A DNA stretch of 64,000 bases, from positions 124,001 to 188,000 of the forward strand of contig JAENZE010000003.1 in the NCBI GenBank assembly GCA_016841425.1. The letters are read 5' to 3'. The translations under genes and the position numbers were made by a program. The notes beneath the pieces were generated by a model. The model was not told the DNA's origin. It worked only from the letters and a program-made list of their open reading frames with translations, and ran no database searches. Below are positions 56,840 through 64,000 of this stretch, one piece after another. Position 1 is the first letter of the stretch. The number at the start of each line of letters is the position of its first letter. This DNA is from Syntrophomonas sp. GTDB taxonomy: Bacteria > Bacillota > Syntrophomonadia > Syntrophomonadales > Syntrophomonadaceae.

Positions 56840-57166
56840 TTGCGGAGCCCGGTGATAAACTGCTATCGGGCTATACTGGCACAGGTAAACCAGTTAGACA
56901 GTATATATCAGCCCAAAATTCATTTAAAGGAATTATACATGGATTTAACTGAACTGGCGTATTATCTGCTGGAAGAAAATAAACATAATGCCTATAAGGG
57001 TGTTGAGCAGATGTATGAGACTATAAGAGAAGTTAACCATAATGCGTCGATGAATCAAAACAGCATGGAAGAGGTTGACTACATAGTTGGAGAAATAAAG
57101 ACTCATCTTGAGTTTTTGGCCATGCAGTTAATGGACACATCCTGTATAAGAACCCAGGTACAATAA
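56840..57166 (+). CDS. Hypothetical helical protein (108 aa)
   Basis: The TTG start follows AAGGGGGT. The product is mostly helical and acidic, with no membrane segment: ELAYYLLEENKHNAYKGVEQ, then MYETIREVNHNASMNQNSME and ending in a helix IKTHLEFLAMQ. I know no family for it. It is monocistronic, with its own terminator directly after, which supports real expression. Confidence 0.65.
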   Translation: MRSPVINCYRAILAQVNQLDSIYQPKIHLKELYMDLTELAYYLLEENKHNAYKGVEQMYETIREVNHNASMNQNSMEEVDYIVGEIKTHLEFLAMQLMDTSCIRTQVQ

Positions 57167-57174
57167 TATTCTTG

Positions 57175-57205
57175 ACCCGGCCGTATATTAAGCCGGGTTT
57201 TTTAT
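57175..57205 (+). terminator. Terminator after the 108-aa gene
   Basis: ACCCGGC and GCCGGGT pair around a 10-base AT-rich loop and are followed by six T residues. Confidence 0.85.
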
Positions 57206-57302
57206 TATATATATATAGGTGAATTAGCGCGAGGTATTTGCGATAAATATCAGGCTCTGGTAAATTATACTTACAACTATAAATAATGGGAGGAACAAAC
57301 AG

Positions 57303-58382
57303 ATGAAGGCTATGATCATGGCCGCAGGGGTTGGATCACGACTGATGCCGCTAACCATGCATATACCCAAACCTATGGTTCCAGTTGGAAACCGGCCTTT
57401 GATGGAACACATAGTTCATCTATTAGGAACTCACGGCTGTAAACAGGTGATAGCCAACCTGCATTATCATTCCCGGATAATTAACGAGCATTTTAAGGAT
57501 GGAACCAGGTATGGGATGTCTATCAATTATTCTTTGGAAGATGAATTGATGGGAACTGCCGGGGGAGTGAAAAAGTGCGATTGGTTTTTAAACGACACAT
57601 TTGTGGTAATTAGTGGCGATGCCTTAACCGACCTTGATATTACTTCACTGCTTCATGCTCACCGGCAGAACGGGGCTCTGGCTACCATTGCTTTGAAAAA
57701 GGTAGATGAAGTGGAGCATTTTGGAATAGTAATAACTGACGAGAATAATAAGATCAAGAGTTTTCAGGAAAAACCGAAACCTGTTGAGGCCCTAAGTAAC
57801 ATGGCTAATACCGGGATATACATATTTGAACCAGAGATTTTCAAATACATTCCAGCTCGGCAGTTTTACGATTTTGGAAAACAGGTCTTTCCCCATTTAG
57901 TCAAGATAGGCGCTCCTTTCTATGGAATTAGTATTGACGACTACTGGTGCGATGTGGGGAACATTGATACTTATCGGCGGGCACATCAGGATCTGCTGTC
58001 CGCTGGGGTGAAAGCCAGGTCTTCCGGTCGATTAATTTATTCTTCAGACCACGCCCAGGTGCTTACAGGTAAGCAGGTTATAATTGGTGATAAGGTAAAG
58101 TTTAGGGGGACCGTAATAATAGGAGATGGTTGCGTGATAGGCTCAGGGGTGGAGTTGAGAAATTCCATCATATGGAATGATACCCGGATAGGGGATCGAG
58201 CTGTGATAAATGAGGGAGTTATAGGTTCCAGGTGCCAATTGGGTTCATCGGTGCAAATGGAGGCTGGGTCAGTTGTAGGCAGTGGATGTGTACTGAACGA
58301 TGGTGATATAATACCAGCCCATTCCAAAGTATTCAATTCAACTGCTGGTGAAGTGCAGTCGGAACATGGTCAAATTGGATAA
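57303..58382 (+). CDS. Sugar-phosphate nucleotidyltransferase with left-handed beta-helix
   Basis: An NDP-sugar pyrophosphorylase-like protein of 359 residues. The N-terminal nucleotidyltransferase domain starts MKAMIMAAGVGSRLMPLT and continues KPMVPVGNRPLMEH near 24 and VVISGDALTDLD near 102. Residues about 250-345 are hexapeptide repeats of a left-handed beta-helix (GDGCVIGSGVELRNSIIW). It most resembles mannose-1-phosphate guanylyltransferase or glucose-1-phosphate thymidylyl/uridylyltransferases, making an activated sugar for the envelope. The nucleotide and sugar cannot be read here. The ATG follows ATGGGAGG. It is monocistronic, with a convergent terminator. Confidence 0.88.
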   Translation: MKAMIMAAGVGSRLMPLTMHIPKPMVPVGNRPLMEHIVHLLGTHGCKQVIANLHYHSRIINEHFKDGTRYGMSINYSLEDELMGTAGGVKKCDWFLNDTFVVISGDALTDLDITSLLHAHRQNGALATIALKKVDEVEHFGIVITDENNKIKSFQEKPKPVEALSNMANTGIYIFEPEIFKYIPARQFYDFGKQVFPHLVKIGAPFYGISIDDYWCDVGNIDTYRRAHQDLLSAGVKARSSGRLIYSSDHAQVLTGKQVIIGDKVKFRGTVIIGDGCVIGSGVELRNSIIWNDTRIGDRAVINEGVIGSRCQLGSSVQMEAGSVVGSGCVLNDGDIIPAHSKVFNSTAGEVQSEHGQIG

Positions 58383-58389
58383 AGATTAA

Positions 58390-58432
58390 AAAAGGAGTCT
58401 CATTATAGAATGTCTATAACATGACTCCTTTT
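58390..58432. terminator. Bidirectional terminator between convergent genes
   Basis: AAAAGGAGTC and GACTCCTTTT enclose a second hairpin TTATAGA-ATG-TCTATAA. The ends give T-runs on both strands, so it can serve both the nucleotidyltransferase gene and the minus-strand gene at 58445. Confidence 0.8.
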
Positions 58433-58444
58433 CGTACTACTCCT

Positions 58445-58993
58445 TTAAGACTCCAGAATAGCCTTGAAATCAGTATCCAAAGCGTCCATATCAAATTCTT
58501 GGACATCTTTTAAATTAGCTTCCTGTAATGGATAAATATTAATGATGTAGAATCGGTCAGTCTCTTTTATAAGCATGGCTATTTCCATACTTATTGGTTC
58601 ACTGCCCTGGGTGAGTTCGTAGACTACCAGTGCACTGTATTCACCATTTCTTGTGTAGGCCGGGTTAACTGCTATACTTACGTCAGGTGGTGTGGGATTT
58701 TGTTGTTCAACCATCGTGAAAAACTGGGCTGCTTCTGCTTCCAGAGTGGACCGATCAGCAAGCAGTTCTGCCGGCTCTTGATCAGCATATTCGGGCAGGA
58801 GCTGTGCAGCCCAGAAAACACTTATGTTTTCCGCTGCCAGTGAATAATCCTGGTTGAAATAAGCTTCATAAAATTCAATAACTGTGTCTTCTGGTGTTGG
58901 GATATCCACATATGCAGCATAATAATACATAGCACCAAGAATAATAACCACAAGCGCAAGCAGACTTTGAGGTACACGATAATTATTGTCCAA
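58445..58993 (-). CDS. Membrane-anchored extracytoplasmic protein, unknown function
   Basis: A 182-residue protein. The N-terminal helix LLALVVIILGAMYYYAAY anchors it, and the remainder is an extracytoplasmic alpha+beta domain: TVIEFYEAYFNQDYSLAAEN near 38 and ALVVYELTQGSEPISMEIAM near 132. The fold type resembles the NTF2/DUF4878-like domains seen in Firmicute lipoproteins, but there is no lipobox Cys. The start is TTG after AGGAGGTTATT, slightly far. The function is unknown. Confidence 0.7.
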   Translation of the reverse strand: MDNNYRVPQSLLALVVIILGAMYYYAAYVDIPTPEDTVIEFYEAYFNQDYSLAAENISVFWAAQLLPEYADQEPAELLADRSTLEAEAAQFFTMVEQQNPTPPDVSIAVNPAYTRNGEYSALVVYELTQGSEPISMEIAMLIKETDRFYIINIYPLQEANLKDVQEFDMDALDTDFKAILES

Positions 58994-59086
58994 TTTCTAA
59001 TAACCTCCTGTATTCAGGTTTACCAATAAGTAGAATTTTAGCAGAAAACTTCAAGAGGATAAAGTTTAATTATTTGGAGGTTCTTT

Positions 59087-60340
59087 ATGGATAACAAAGT
59101 AGCTGTAATTGGCGGAGGTCCGGCTGGAATGATGGCAGCCCTCAACGCCCGGGCACATGGTGCACAAGTTGTCCTAATAGAAAAAAACCAGCGGGTAGGG
59201 AAAAAACTTGGTATAACTGGAAAAGGCAGGGGAAATATTACCTCTACGGTAGATCGAGATCAATTTATTGCATCTTATCCGAGTAATGGAAGGTTCCTTT
59301 ATAGTGCTTTGAACGAGTTTTCTAATCAGGACTTGATTGAGTATTTTGAACAGAAAGGGCTGACCACCAAGGTGGAAAGAGGGAATAGAGTATTTCCTCG
59401 CAGCGAACGGGCACTGGATGTGGTTAACCTGCTTTATCAGAATATGCTCGAAGCGGGAGTGAAAATCTTATCGGGCCGGGAAGTGACCGGAATCTTAATA
59501 GAGTCCGGGCGGGCAGCCGGGGTTATGATGGCCGGTGAAAGAATGAGTGCTGATGCAGTGATAATAGCAACGGGCGGCCTTTCCTATCCTACTACCGGTT
59601 CTACCGGGGATGGATATAAATGGGCGAAAGAAGCCGGTCACCGGATTATAGATCTCCGGGCTTCCCTGGTTCCACTGGTTACGGCTGAAGATTGGGTTAA
59701 GCACTTGCAGGGTCTTAGCCTAAAAAATGTCCGGGCTTCAGCATGGAAGATTGATGGCAGCCAAATTAATGAGGATTTTGGAGAGATGCTGTTCACCCAT
59801 TTTGGAGTATCGGGGCCCATAATTCTGAGCATGAGCAGCGATATTGGGAAATGTTTGTCCCGGGATAAAAAAGCGGTGATACTTACTATCGATTTAAAGC
59901 CAGCCCTAAGTGAAGAAAAGCTAGATGAAAGAATTCAGCGGGATTTATTAAAATACTCACGGCGGAATTTGAAAAATTCCCTGGGCGAATTACTGCCTAA
60001 GAAAATGATACCGGTGATCATAGCTTTGAGTGGGATAGATGCTGATAAAGAGTGCAACGGGATAAGCCGGGAAGAACGCGGCCGGTTGGTGAAGCTGTTG
60101 AAAGCCCTTTCCATGACTGTTGTTGCTACCCGTCCAGTGGCAGAAGCTATTGTGACCGCAGGAGGGGTGGATGTTAAAGAGGTTAATCCGCGCACTATGG
60201 AGTCCAAGCTGATAAAGGGTTTATTCTTTGCTGGCGAAGTCCTGGATATTGATGGCTATACCGGCGGCTTTAACTTGCAGGCAGCTTTTTCAACCGGGCA
60301 TGCAGCCGGCAAGTATGCGTCTCTGCAAAACACAAATTAA
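59087..60340 (+). CDS. BaiN/HI0933-family FAD-dependent oxidoreductase
   Basis: A 417-residue flavoprotein: N-terminal FAD-binding IGGGPAGMMAALNARAHGAQ near residue 7 and GKKLGITGKGRGNITS near 42, a middle domain, and the C-terminal FAD motif GEVLDIDGYTGGFNLQAAF near 383. The family (HI0933-like, including BaiN/RdsA) is known for flavin-linked reductions, but the substrate of most members is unknown. It is full length, starts with ATG after TTGGAGG and has no operon partner. A bile-acid label would be unsupported. Confidence 0.9.
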   Translation: MDNKVAVIGGGPAGMMAALNARAHGAQVVLIEKNQRVGKKLGITGKGRGNITSTVDRDQFIASYPSNGRFLYSALNEFSNQDLIEYFEQKGLTTKVERGNRVFPRSERALDVVNLLYQNMLEAGVKILSGREVTGILIESGRAAGVMMAGERMSADAVIIATGGLSYPTTGSTGDGYKWAKEAGHRIIDLRASLVPLVTAEDWVKHLQGLSLKNVRASAWKIDGSQINEDFGEMLFTHFGVSGPIILSMSSDIGKCLSRDKKAVILTIDLKPALSEEKLDERIQRDLLKYSRRNLKNSLGELLPKKMIPVIIALSGIDADKECNGISREERGRLVKLLKALSMTVVATRPVAEAIVTAGGVDVKEVNPRTMESKLIKGLFFAGEVLDIDGYTGGFNLQAAFSTGHAAGKYASLQNTN

Positions 60341-60370
60341 CCAGCCACAAGCACTTAGAAAAGCTGAGGT

Positions 60371-60517
60371 GGGGATGAAGGCTTAAGAACGCTTGGGGCC
60401 GGTCTTAGCTGTTCAATTAATTAGTTAGCTGAGTGTGCTTCAGATTGATTGGCAAGAGTTATGTGCCCGCTCTTCGAATCGCCTTACCCCCTGCGCTAAC
60501 CTTAAGCCTTCATCCCC
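60371..60517. ncRNA. Long inverted repeat, possible structured RNA
   Basis: A 17-base perfect inverted repeat: GGGGATGAAGGCTTAAG (60371-60387) and CTTAAGCCTTCATCCCC (60501-60517), enclosing 113 bases. The stem can continue imperfectly (CGC/GCG, then GGGG/CCCC). The interior includes a second hairpin with AAGAG/CTCTT and GATT/AATC (60448-60480). It fills most of the gap between the flavoprotein and the MoxR gene, 60341-60641. It is not a tRNA. It may be a structured RNA or a small mobile element. Confidence 0.45.
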
Positions 60518-60641
60518 GCGGAGTAATTTTTTAATTAATCGTTTTGAGAATATTTTCTCAATTGACGCTCTATAGTAGTTCTGTTATCATTTGTTAAGGA
60601 TTGGGGACTTATATTTTAGTATTCACAGGGGGATTGAAATC

Positions 60642-61508
60642 ATGTCAGCAAGTGTAAAAGCATACCAGGGTTCATCCGGGTATATTGTATCTGATGAACT
60701 GAGCAACAGTGTTAATATCGCCATATCATTAAAAAAGCCCCTTTTAATCAAGGGGGAACCAGGAACTGGGAAAACTATGCTGGCCCAGAGCATAGCTGAG
60801 TCTCTGGATATGGAATTGATTATATGGAATATAAAATCGACCACCAAAGCCCAGGAAGGATTGTATGTCTACGATACGGTACAGAGATTATATGACAGTC
60901 AGTTCGGTGAGAGTGATGTAGCTAACATTAAGAAGTATATTAAACTTGGGAAGCTGGGGGAATCTTTTGTGGCACCCCGACAGGTAGTTTTGTTGATAGA
61001 TGAGATAGACAAAGCAGACCTGGAATTTCCTAATGACTTACTGTGGGAATTAGATCAGATGAGTTTTTACATACCGGAAACCAAAGAGACTATAACCGCC
61101 AATCAACGGCCGATAGTGATCATAACCAGTAATGCTGAGAAAGAGCTGCCGGATGCGTTCTTGCGTCGGTGCATTTTTCATTATATAGCTTTTCCAGATC
61201 CTGATACCATGGAGAGTATCATCAGCGTTCACCATCCTAAACTGGAAAGGAAGCTGCTGGAACAGGCTATGGAGACTTTCTACATGCTGCGTAATATTAA
61301 CGATATTCAAAAAAGGCCCAGCACCAGCGAATTGATTGACTGGCTGCAGGCCCTGGTGATCGGAGGAATAAGCCCCAGCAAGATAAAAAAAGAACTTCCA
61401 TTCTTAGGCGTATTGCTCAAGAAAAACGAAGATCTGGATACTCTTCTAAATCAGCTGCAGGGCAGAGGCAATGCTAAAAACTCTAATGTTCTAGGACGTT
61501 TTCGCTAG
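60642..61508 (+). CDS. MoxR-family AAA+ ATPase
   Basis: A 288-residue AAA+ ATPase of the MoxR/AAA_5 kind, which acts as a chaperone for metal-center or complex assembly together with a VWA-domain protein. Walker A IKGEPGTGKTMLAQ is near residue 36. Walker B VVLLIDEIDKADLEFPN is near 114, sensor 1 ITSNAEKELPDAFLRR near 163. The start is ATG 60642 after AGGGGGGATT; a longer frame has no ribosome site. The VWA gene follows by 27 bases, giving the canonical MoxR-VWA pair. Confidence 0.9.
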   Translation: MSASVKAYQGSSGYIVSDELSNSVNIAISLKKPLLIKGEPGTGKTMLAQSIAESLDMELIIWNIKSTTKAQEGLYVYDTVQRLYDSQFGESDVANIKKYIKLGKLGESFVAPRQVVLLIDEIDKADLEFPNDLLWELDQMSFYIPETKETITANQRPIVIITSNAEKELPDAFLRRCIFHYIAFPDPDTMESIISVHHPKLERKLLEQAMETFYMLRNINDIQKRPSTSELIDWLQALVIGGISPSKIKKELPFLGVLLKKNEDLDTLLNQLQGRGNAKNSNVLGRFR

Positions 61509-61535
61509 ACTGAATTGGATCGGGAGCTAAAGAAT

Positions 61536-62747
61536 ATGTTCACGAAATTTTTTTATACACTCAAAAATTATGGCTTGCCTGTATCTATGAATGAATGGCA
61601 GTCTCTGCTGGAGGCCCTGGAGGCTGGTCTGGCCGGGTCCAGCTTGATTGGTTTTTATTACCTGGGCCGAGCCATGCTGGTTAAGACGGAAGCTCATTAT
61701 GATCGATTTGATATGGCATTTGCTGCTTTTTTCAAGGAGATAGAAACCCCGGAAGGACTTCCGGAAAAAATATGGGAATGGTTGAATAAAGAACTGCCGG
61801 AAGTCGAGGTTACCGAAGAGATGCGCAAAAACCACCAGCAGCTGGATCTGGATGAATTAAAACGTATGTTGGATGAAAGACTTAAAGAGCAGACCGAGGA
61901 GCATCACGGCGGGAACCGCTGGGTCGGTACAGGGGGAACTTCTCCCTTTGGCCATTCTGGATATCATCCAGGTGGTATACGTATTGGGGGAGAGAGCAGA
62001 AATTTATCAGCAGTAAAAGTTGCTGGTATGAGAAGATTCCAGGAATTCAGGACCGATGAAACTCTGGGAGTAAGGCAGTTCCAGGTGGCACTGCGTAAAC
62101 TTCGGCAATTCACCACCCGGCTGGATGGAGCCAGAACTGAATTGGATTTGGATGCAACTATAGATAAAACCTGTGATAATGCCGGGCGTCTGGAACTGAT
62201 ATGGAACCGACCGCGTGAAAATGCGATCAAAGTGCTGTTGCTAATGGATTCCGGAGGCTCCATGATTTCATATAGCAGATTATGCAACCAGCTGTTCACA
62301 GCAGTCAACCGTACTGCTCATTTTAAAGATTTAAAAGTGTTTTATTTCCATAACTGTGTTTATGATTGGATGTATCATGATACCCACTGCAGTTTGAACA
62401 ATTATACCCCCACGGATTATATCCTTAATCACTTATCATCTGATTATCGGGTTATTCTGGTGGGTGATGCCAGTATGGCTATGTATGAGCTGATGAGACC
62501 CGGGGGTGTCATAGACTGGGAATTATACAATCAAAAGCCGGGCATTGAATGGCTGAACATGCTAAGACGCAAATTTGAATATTCGGTGTGGTTAAACCCT
62601 ATTCCCAGGAAGTACTGGACTTGGATGGATGGATCATATACCATTAAGAAAATTTCAGAAATATTTCCTATGGAAGAATTAACTGTCGATGGGTTGGAAC
62701 GGGCTATCAAGAGCTTGAAGACCCGCCAGGCCATAAGCGCTGGTTAG
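61536..62747 (+). CDS. VWA domain protein (CoxE-like), MoxR partner
   Basis: A 403-residue soluble protein. A helical N-terminal part (YTLKNYGLPVSMNEWQSLLE) leads to a glycine-rich linker (HHGGNRWVGTGGTSPFGHSG) near residue 128. A C-terminal von Willebrand A domain follows, with VLLLMDSGGSMISYSRLCNQ near 240 (a D-x-G-x-S MIDAS) and LVGDASMAMYEL near 312. I chose ATG 61536, 9 bases after CGGGAG; TTG 61515 has no ribosome site. Together with the upstream ATPase it probably matures or remodels an unidentified client. Confidence 0.88.
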   Translation: MFTKFFYTLKNYGLPVSMNEWQSLLEALEAGLAGSSLIGFYYLGRAMLVKTEAHYDRFDMAFAAFFKEIETPEGLPEKIWEWLNKELPEVEVTEEMRKNHQQLDLDELKRMLDERLKEQTEEHHGGNRWVGTGGTSPFGHSGYHPGGIRIGGESRNLSAVKVAGMRRFQEFRTDETLGVRQFQVALRKLRQFTTRLDGARTELDLDATIDKTCDNAGRLELIWNRPRENAIKVLLLMDSGGSMISYSRLCNQLFTAVNRTAHFKDLKVFYFHNCVYDWMYHDTHCSLNNYTPTDYILNHLSSDYRVILVGDASMAMYELMRPGGVIDWELYNQKPGIEWLNMLRRKFEYSVWLNPIPRKYWTWMDGSYTIKKISEIFPMEELTVDGLERAIKSLKTRQAISAG

Positions 62748-62924
62748 GTTTTATGCTCTTTCAGTTCGGGGGAAGCCACGGAATTACTTTCCGGTTGCAT
62801 TGCTCTTAGCCTTTTTTGCTCGCTCTTTTATATACCCTGCATTCAACTTATTTTCTTGGTATGCTGCAGCTCTTTAAACATCCTTCTGGTAAGATATTTG
62901 CCTTGATTATTCCATCCTGTACAA

Positions 62925-62976
62925 TTGACTTCGGTATTGTAGTAATGTTAACATGTTATTAGATAACATGTTAACA
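62925..62976 (+). promoter_or_regulatory. MarR promoter and operator
   Basis: TTGACT (62925-62930) with a -10 region near 62948. A large inverted repeat TGTTAACATGTTAT (62946-62959) and ATAACATGTTAACA (62963-62976) overlaps and follows it; each arm holds the palindrome TAACATGTTA. Binding here would block transcription of the marR gene at 62997. Confidence 0.8.
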
Positions 62977-62996
62977 AAAAGGGGCGCATAATATTA

Positions 62997-63416
62997 ATGG
63001 AAAAATTCACTGACTTCTGGTGCTTCCGTCTGGGAGCCATAACACGCAAGATCAGCCGGGAATACAATACTCGTTATCAGGAATACGGTATTACTATTGG
63101 CCAGTCTTTTGTTTTATTTGATCTGCTTGATAATGATGGGGACGGAGTAAAAGACATTGCTGCTCGAATACAGCTGGATAGTCCTGCAGTTACCGGCTTA
63201 ATAGACCGGCTCTCAAGGGAAGGACTGGTTCAGCGCATTGAAGACCCCTCGGATCGGCGCAGCGTTAAAATATTGTTAACTCCAAAAGGCCGGGATCTGA
63301 CTGAACAGATTCTGCCTATTGCCCAGGAATACAACCAGCATATTAAAGACACCATTGAATCTTTTGATGTACCAGCATTTGAAAAATCTTTAGCTAATTT
63401 GGAAAAAAACTTATAG
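62997..63416 (+). CDS. MarR-family transcriptional regulator
   Basis: A 139-residue winged-helix repressor. The helical N-terminus (FRLGAITRKISREYNTRYQE) leads to the DNA-binding domain: DGVKDIAARIQLDSPAVTGL near residue 46, then DRLSREGLVQRIEDPSDRRS near 66, the wing signature of MarR. It starts with ATG after AAAGGGGC. Two operator arms lie directly upstream and a third TAACATGTTA copy lies between its terminator and the acyl-CoA metabolism gene that follows, so it likely controls both itself and that gene, perhaps in response to a fatty acyl-CoA. Confidence 0.9.
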   Translation: MEKFTDFWCFRLGAITRKISREYNTRYQEYGITIGQSFVLFDLLDNDGDGVKDIAARIQLDSPAVTGLIDRLSREGLVQRIEDPSDRRSVKILLTPKGRDLTEQILPIAQEYNQHIKDTIESFDVPAFEKSLANLEKNL

Positions 63417-63417
63417 G

Positions 63418-63450
63418 TTAAAAAAATCCCGGTAAGGGATTTTTTTAATA
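63418..63450 (+). terminator. Terminator after marR
   Basis: AAAAAATCCC and GGGATTTTTTT pair around GGTAA, starting just after the stop codon. Confidence 0.85.
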
Positions 63451-63460
63451 AATAAAAAGG

Positions 63461-63470
63461 TAACATGTTA
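63461..63470. promoter_or_regulatory. Third TAACATGTTA operator
   Basis: An exact copy of the 10-base palindrome found in each arm of the marR operator, placed upstream of the enoyl-CoA hydratase gene. It supports a common regulator for both transcripts. Confidence 0.65.
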
Positions 63471-63545
63471 ATAAATAATACATTATGTAAAATGCTGTCA
63501 AGAATAAGGTTATCTTAAGGGAGTGGTAATTATGAGGGTTATTTT

Positions 63546-63614
63546 GGGCCACGGGGACAGGTTCCTTGGCCCTGTCGCGAAGTGACTGAGCCAAGGAACC
63601 TGTCCCCGTGGCCC
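63546..63614. repeat. 25-bp perfect inverted repeat hairpin
   Basis: The left arm is 63546-63570 and the right arm 63590-63614, perfectly complementary over 25 bases (core ACGGGGACAGGTTCCTTGG), with a 19-base loop. It lies between the third operator and the enoyl-CoA hydratase gene. The sequence type is a dispersed hairpin element common in Clostridia, in a different family from the GGGGACACACC blocks although it shares GGGGACA. It is not followed by a T-run. Confidence 0.85.
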
Positions 63615-63677
63615 TGATAAAGGTAGCTGGAATAAGATGTCCGCGTTTTATGTCTTACAGAATTGGAGGGGAGAAAT

Positions 63678-64000
63678 ATGGTATTTACAATTAATTCGAC
63701 CATAGAGGTAGAGGTAAAGGAGTCGGGGGTGGCAGTTCTTTCGTTGAACCGTCCTGATAGATGGAATGCAGTAAATATTGATATGCTGCATAATCTGGAG
63801 AAAATTCAGGATAACATCTTAAAGGACAAAGCAATAAAAGCGGTGATCATAAATGCCAATGGCATACATTTCTCAGTGGGGATGGATTTAGACACCCTAA
63901 AAAACTTTGACTATCAATACATACTGGAAAAAATTAGCTGGCTGCAATATGTATACAGCCGCTGGCAGGAGACGTCCATTCCCGTTATCGCTGCTGTGCA
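63678..64000 (+). CDS. Enoyl-CoA hydratase/isomerase family protein (partial)
   Basis: The gene runs off the end of the window; 107 codons are visible. The crotonase fold is recognisable: VAVLSLNRPDRWNAVNIDML near residue 20, then AVIINANGIHFSVGMDLDTL near 56, which forms the first part of the oxyanion hole, and SIPVIAAV at the break. It hydrates or isomerises enoyl-CoA thioesters in fatty acid degradation. The ATG follows TTGGAGGGGAG. The MarR operator and a long hairpin lie upstream. Confidence 0.85.
   Translation, partial: MVFTINSTIEVEVKESGVAVLSLNRPDRWNAVNIDMLHNLEKIQDNILKDKAIKAVIINANGIHFSVGMDLDTLKNFDYQYILEKISWLQYVYSRWQETSIPVIAAV

Noticed and set aside
60448-60485. tRNA T-arm lookalike TTCGAATC
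   Set aside because: The flanking bases do not pair into a T-stem and no anticodon or acceptor stem can be built; it belongs to the long inverted repeat.

Overview
The window looks like chromosomal DNA of a Gram-positive, low-to-moderate GC bacterium of the Clostridia. The evidence is a T-box leader before an ilv-leu operon, a class I preQ1 riboswitch, BlaI/BlaR1-type and VanW genes, DUF1659/DUF2922 paired genes, strong AGGAGG ribosome sites and frequent TTG/GTG starts. The citramalate route to isoleucine, an enoyl-CoA hydratase under a MarR regulator and many chemoreceptors would suit a syntrophic or fatty-acid-using anaerobe (Syntrophomonadaceae-like), but that placement is inference. No tRNA, rRNA or CRISPR array was found.

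Layout. 0-4.3 kb: housekeeping genes (TrkH-type K+ channel, PLP-dependent D-cysteine desulfhydrase-like enzyme, a riboswitch-controlled queuosine-precursor transporter, two small unknown genes). 4.9-19.4 kb: an AT-rich defence island. Its minus strand holds a phosphorothioate DNA modification operon, dndB-dndC-dndD-dndE (no dndA). Facing it on the plus strand are a stand-alone SRA-like protein, a fusion of an integrase-type SAM-like domain with TerB-like repeats, a PLD-nuclease/SF2 helicase, a 55-residue protein, a second DndD-like SMC ATPase, a 150-residue protein and a DUF262/DUF1524 (GmrSD/SspE-like) nuclease. An HNH endonuclease is divergent from dndB. I read this as a modification operon plus one or more linked restriction modules that differ from DndFGH. 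It is the most interesting part of the window.

19.5-33.3 kb: a MazG-like pyrophosphohydrolase, small membrane proteins, an S24-type repressor divergent from a polysaccharide deacetylase, an ArsR regulator with a clear operator, an aldehyde dehydrogenase with a decayed relic of a second copy beside it, VanW, a BlaI/BlaR1 pair, a chemoreceptor and a sigma-54 activator whose receiver domain lacks the phospho-acceptor Asp. 33.5-44.5 kb: sirtuin, TspO, two more chemoreceptors, small membrane proteins, an HD-GYP protein and a large unknown protein.

44.5-56.6 kb: the branched-chain amino acid operon. It runs promoter, T-box, a truncated ilvE relic, ilvD, ilvB, ilvN, ilvC, leuA, leuC, leuD, leuB, cimA and a terminator. 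Together these encode valine and leucine synthesis and a citramalate-based isoleucine route; the transaminase must come from elsewhere. 56.8-64 kb: a small unknown gene, a sugar nucleotidyltransferase, an anchored lipoprotein-like protein, a BaiN/HI0933-type flavoprotein, a long inverted repeat that may be a structured RNA, a MoxR ATPase with a VWA partner, and a MarR regulator with three operator sites leading into a partial enoyl-CoA hydratase gene.

The window is peppered with one family of hairpin-forming intergenic repeats (GGGGACACACC ... GGAATGTCCCC). Five main blocks lie at about 4.5, 21.9, 35.0, 37.7 and 50.3 kb, with a fragment at 28.5 kb.
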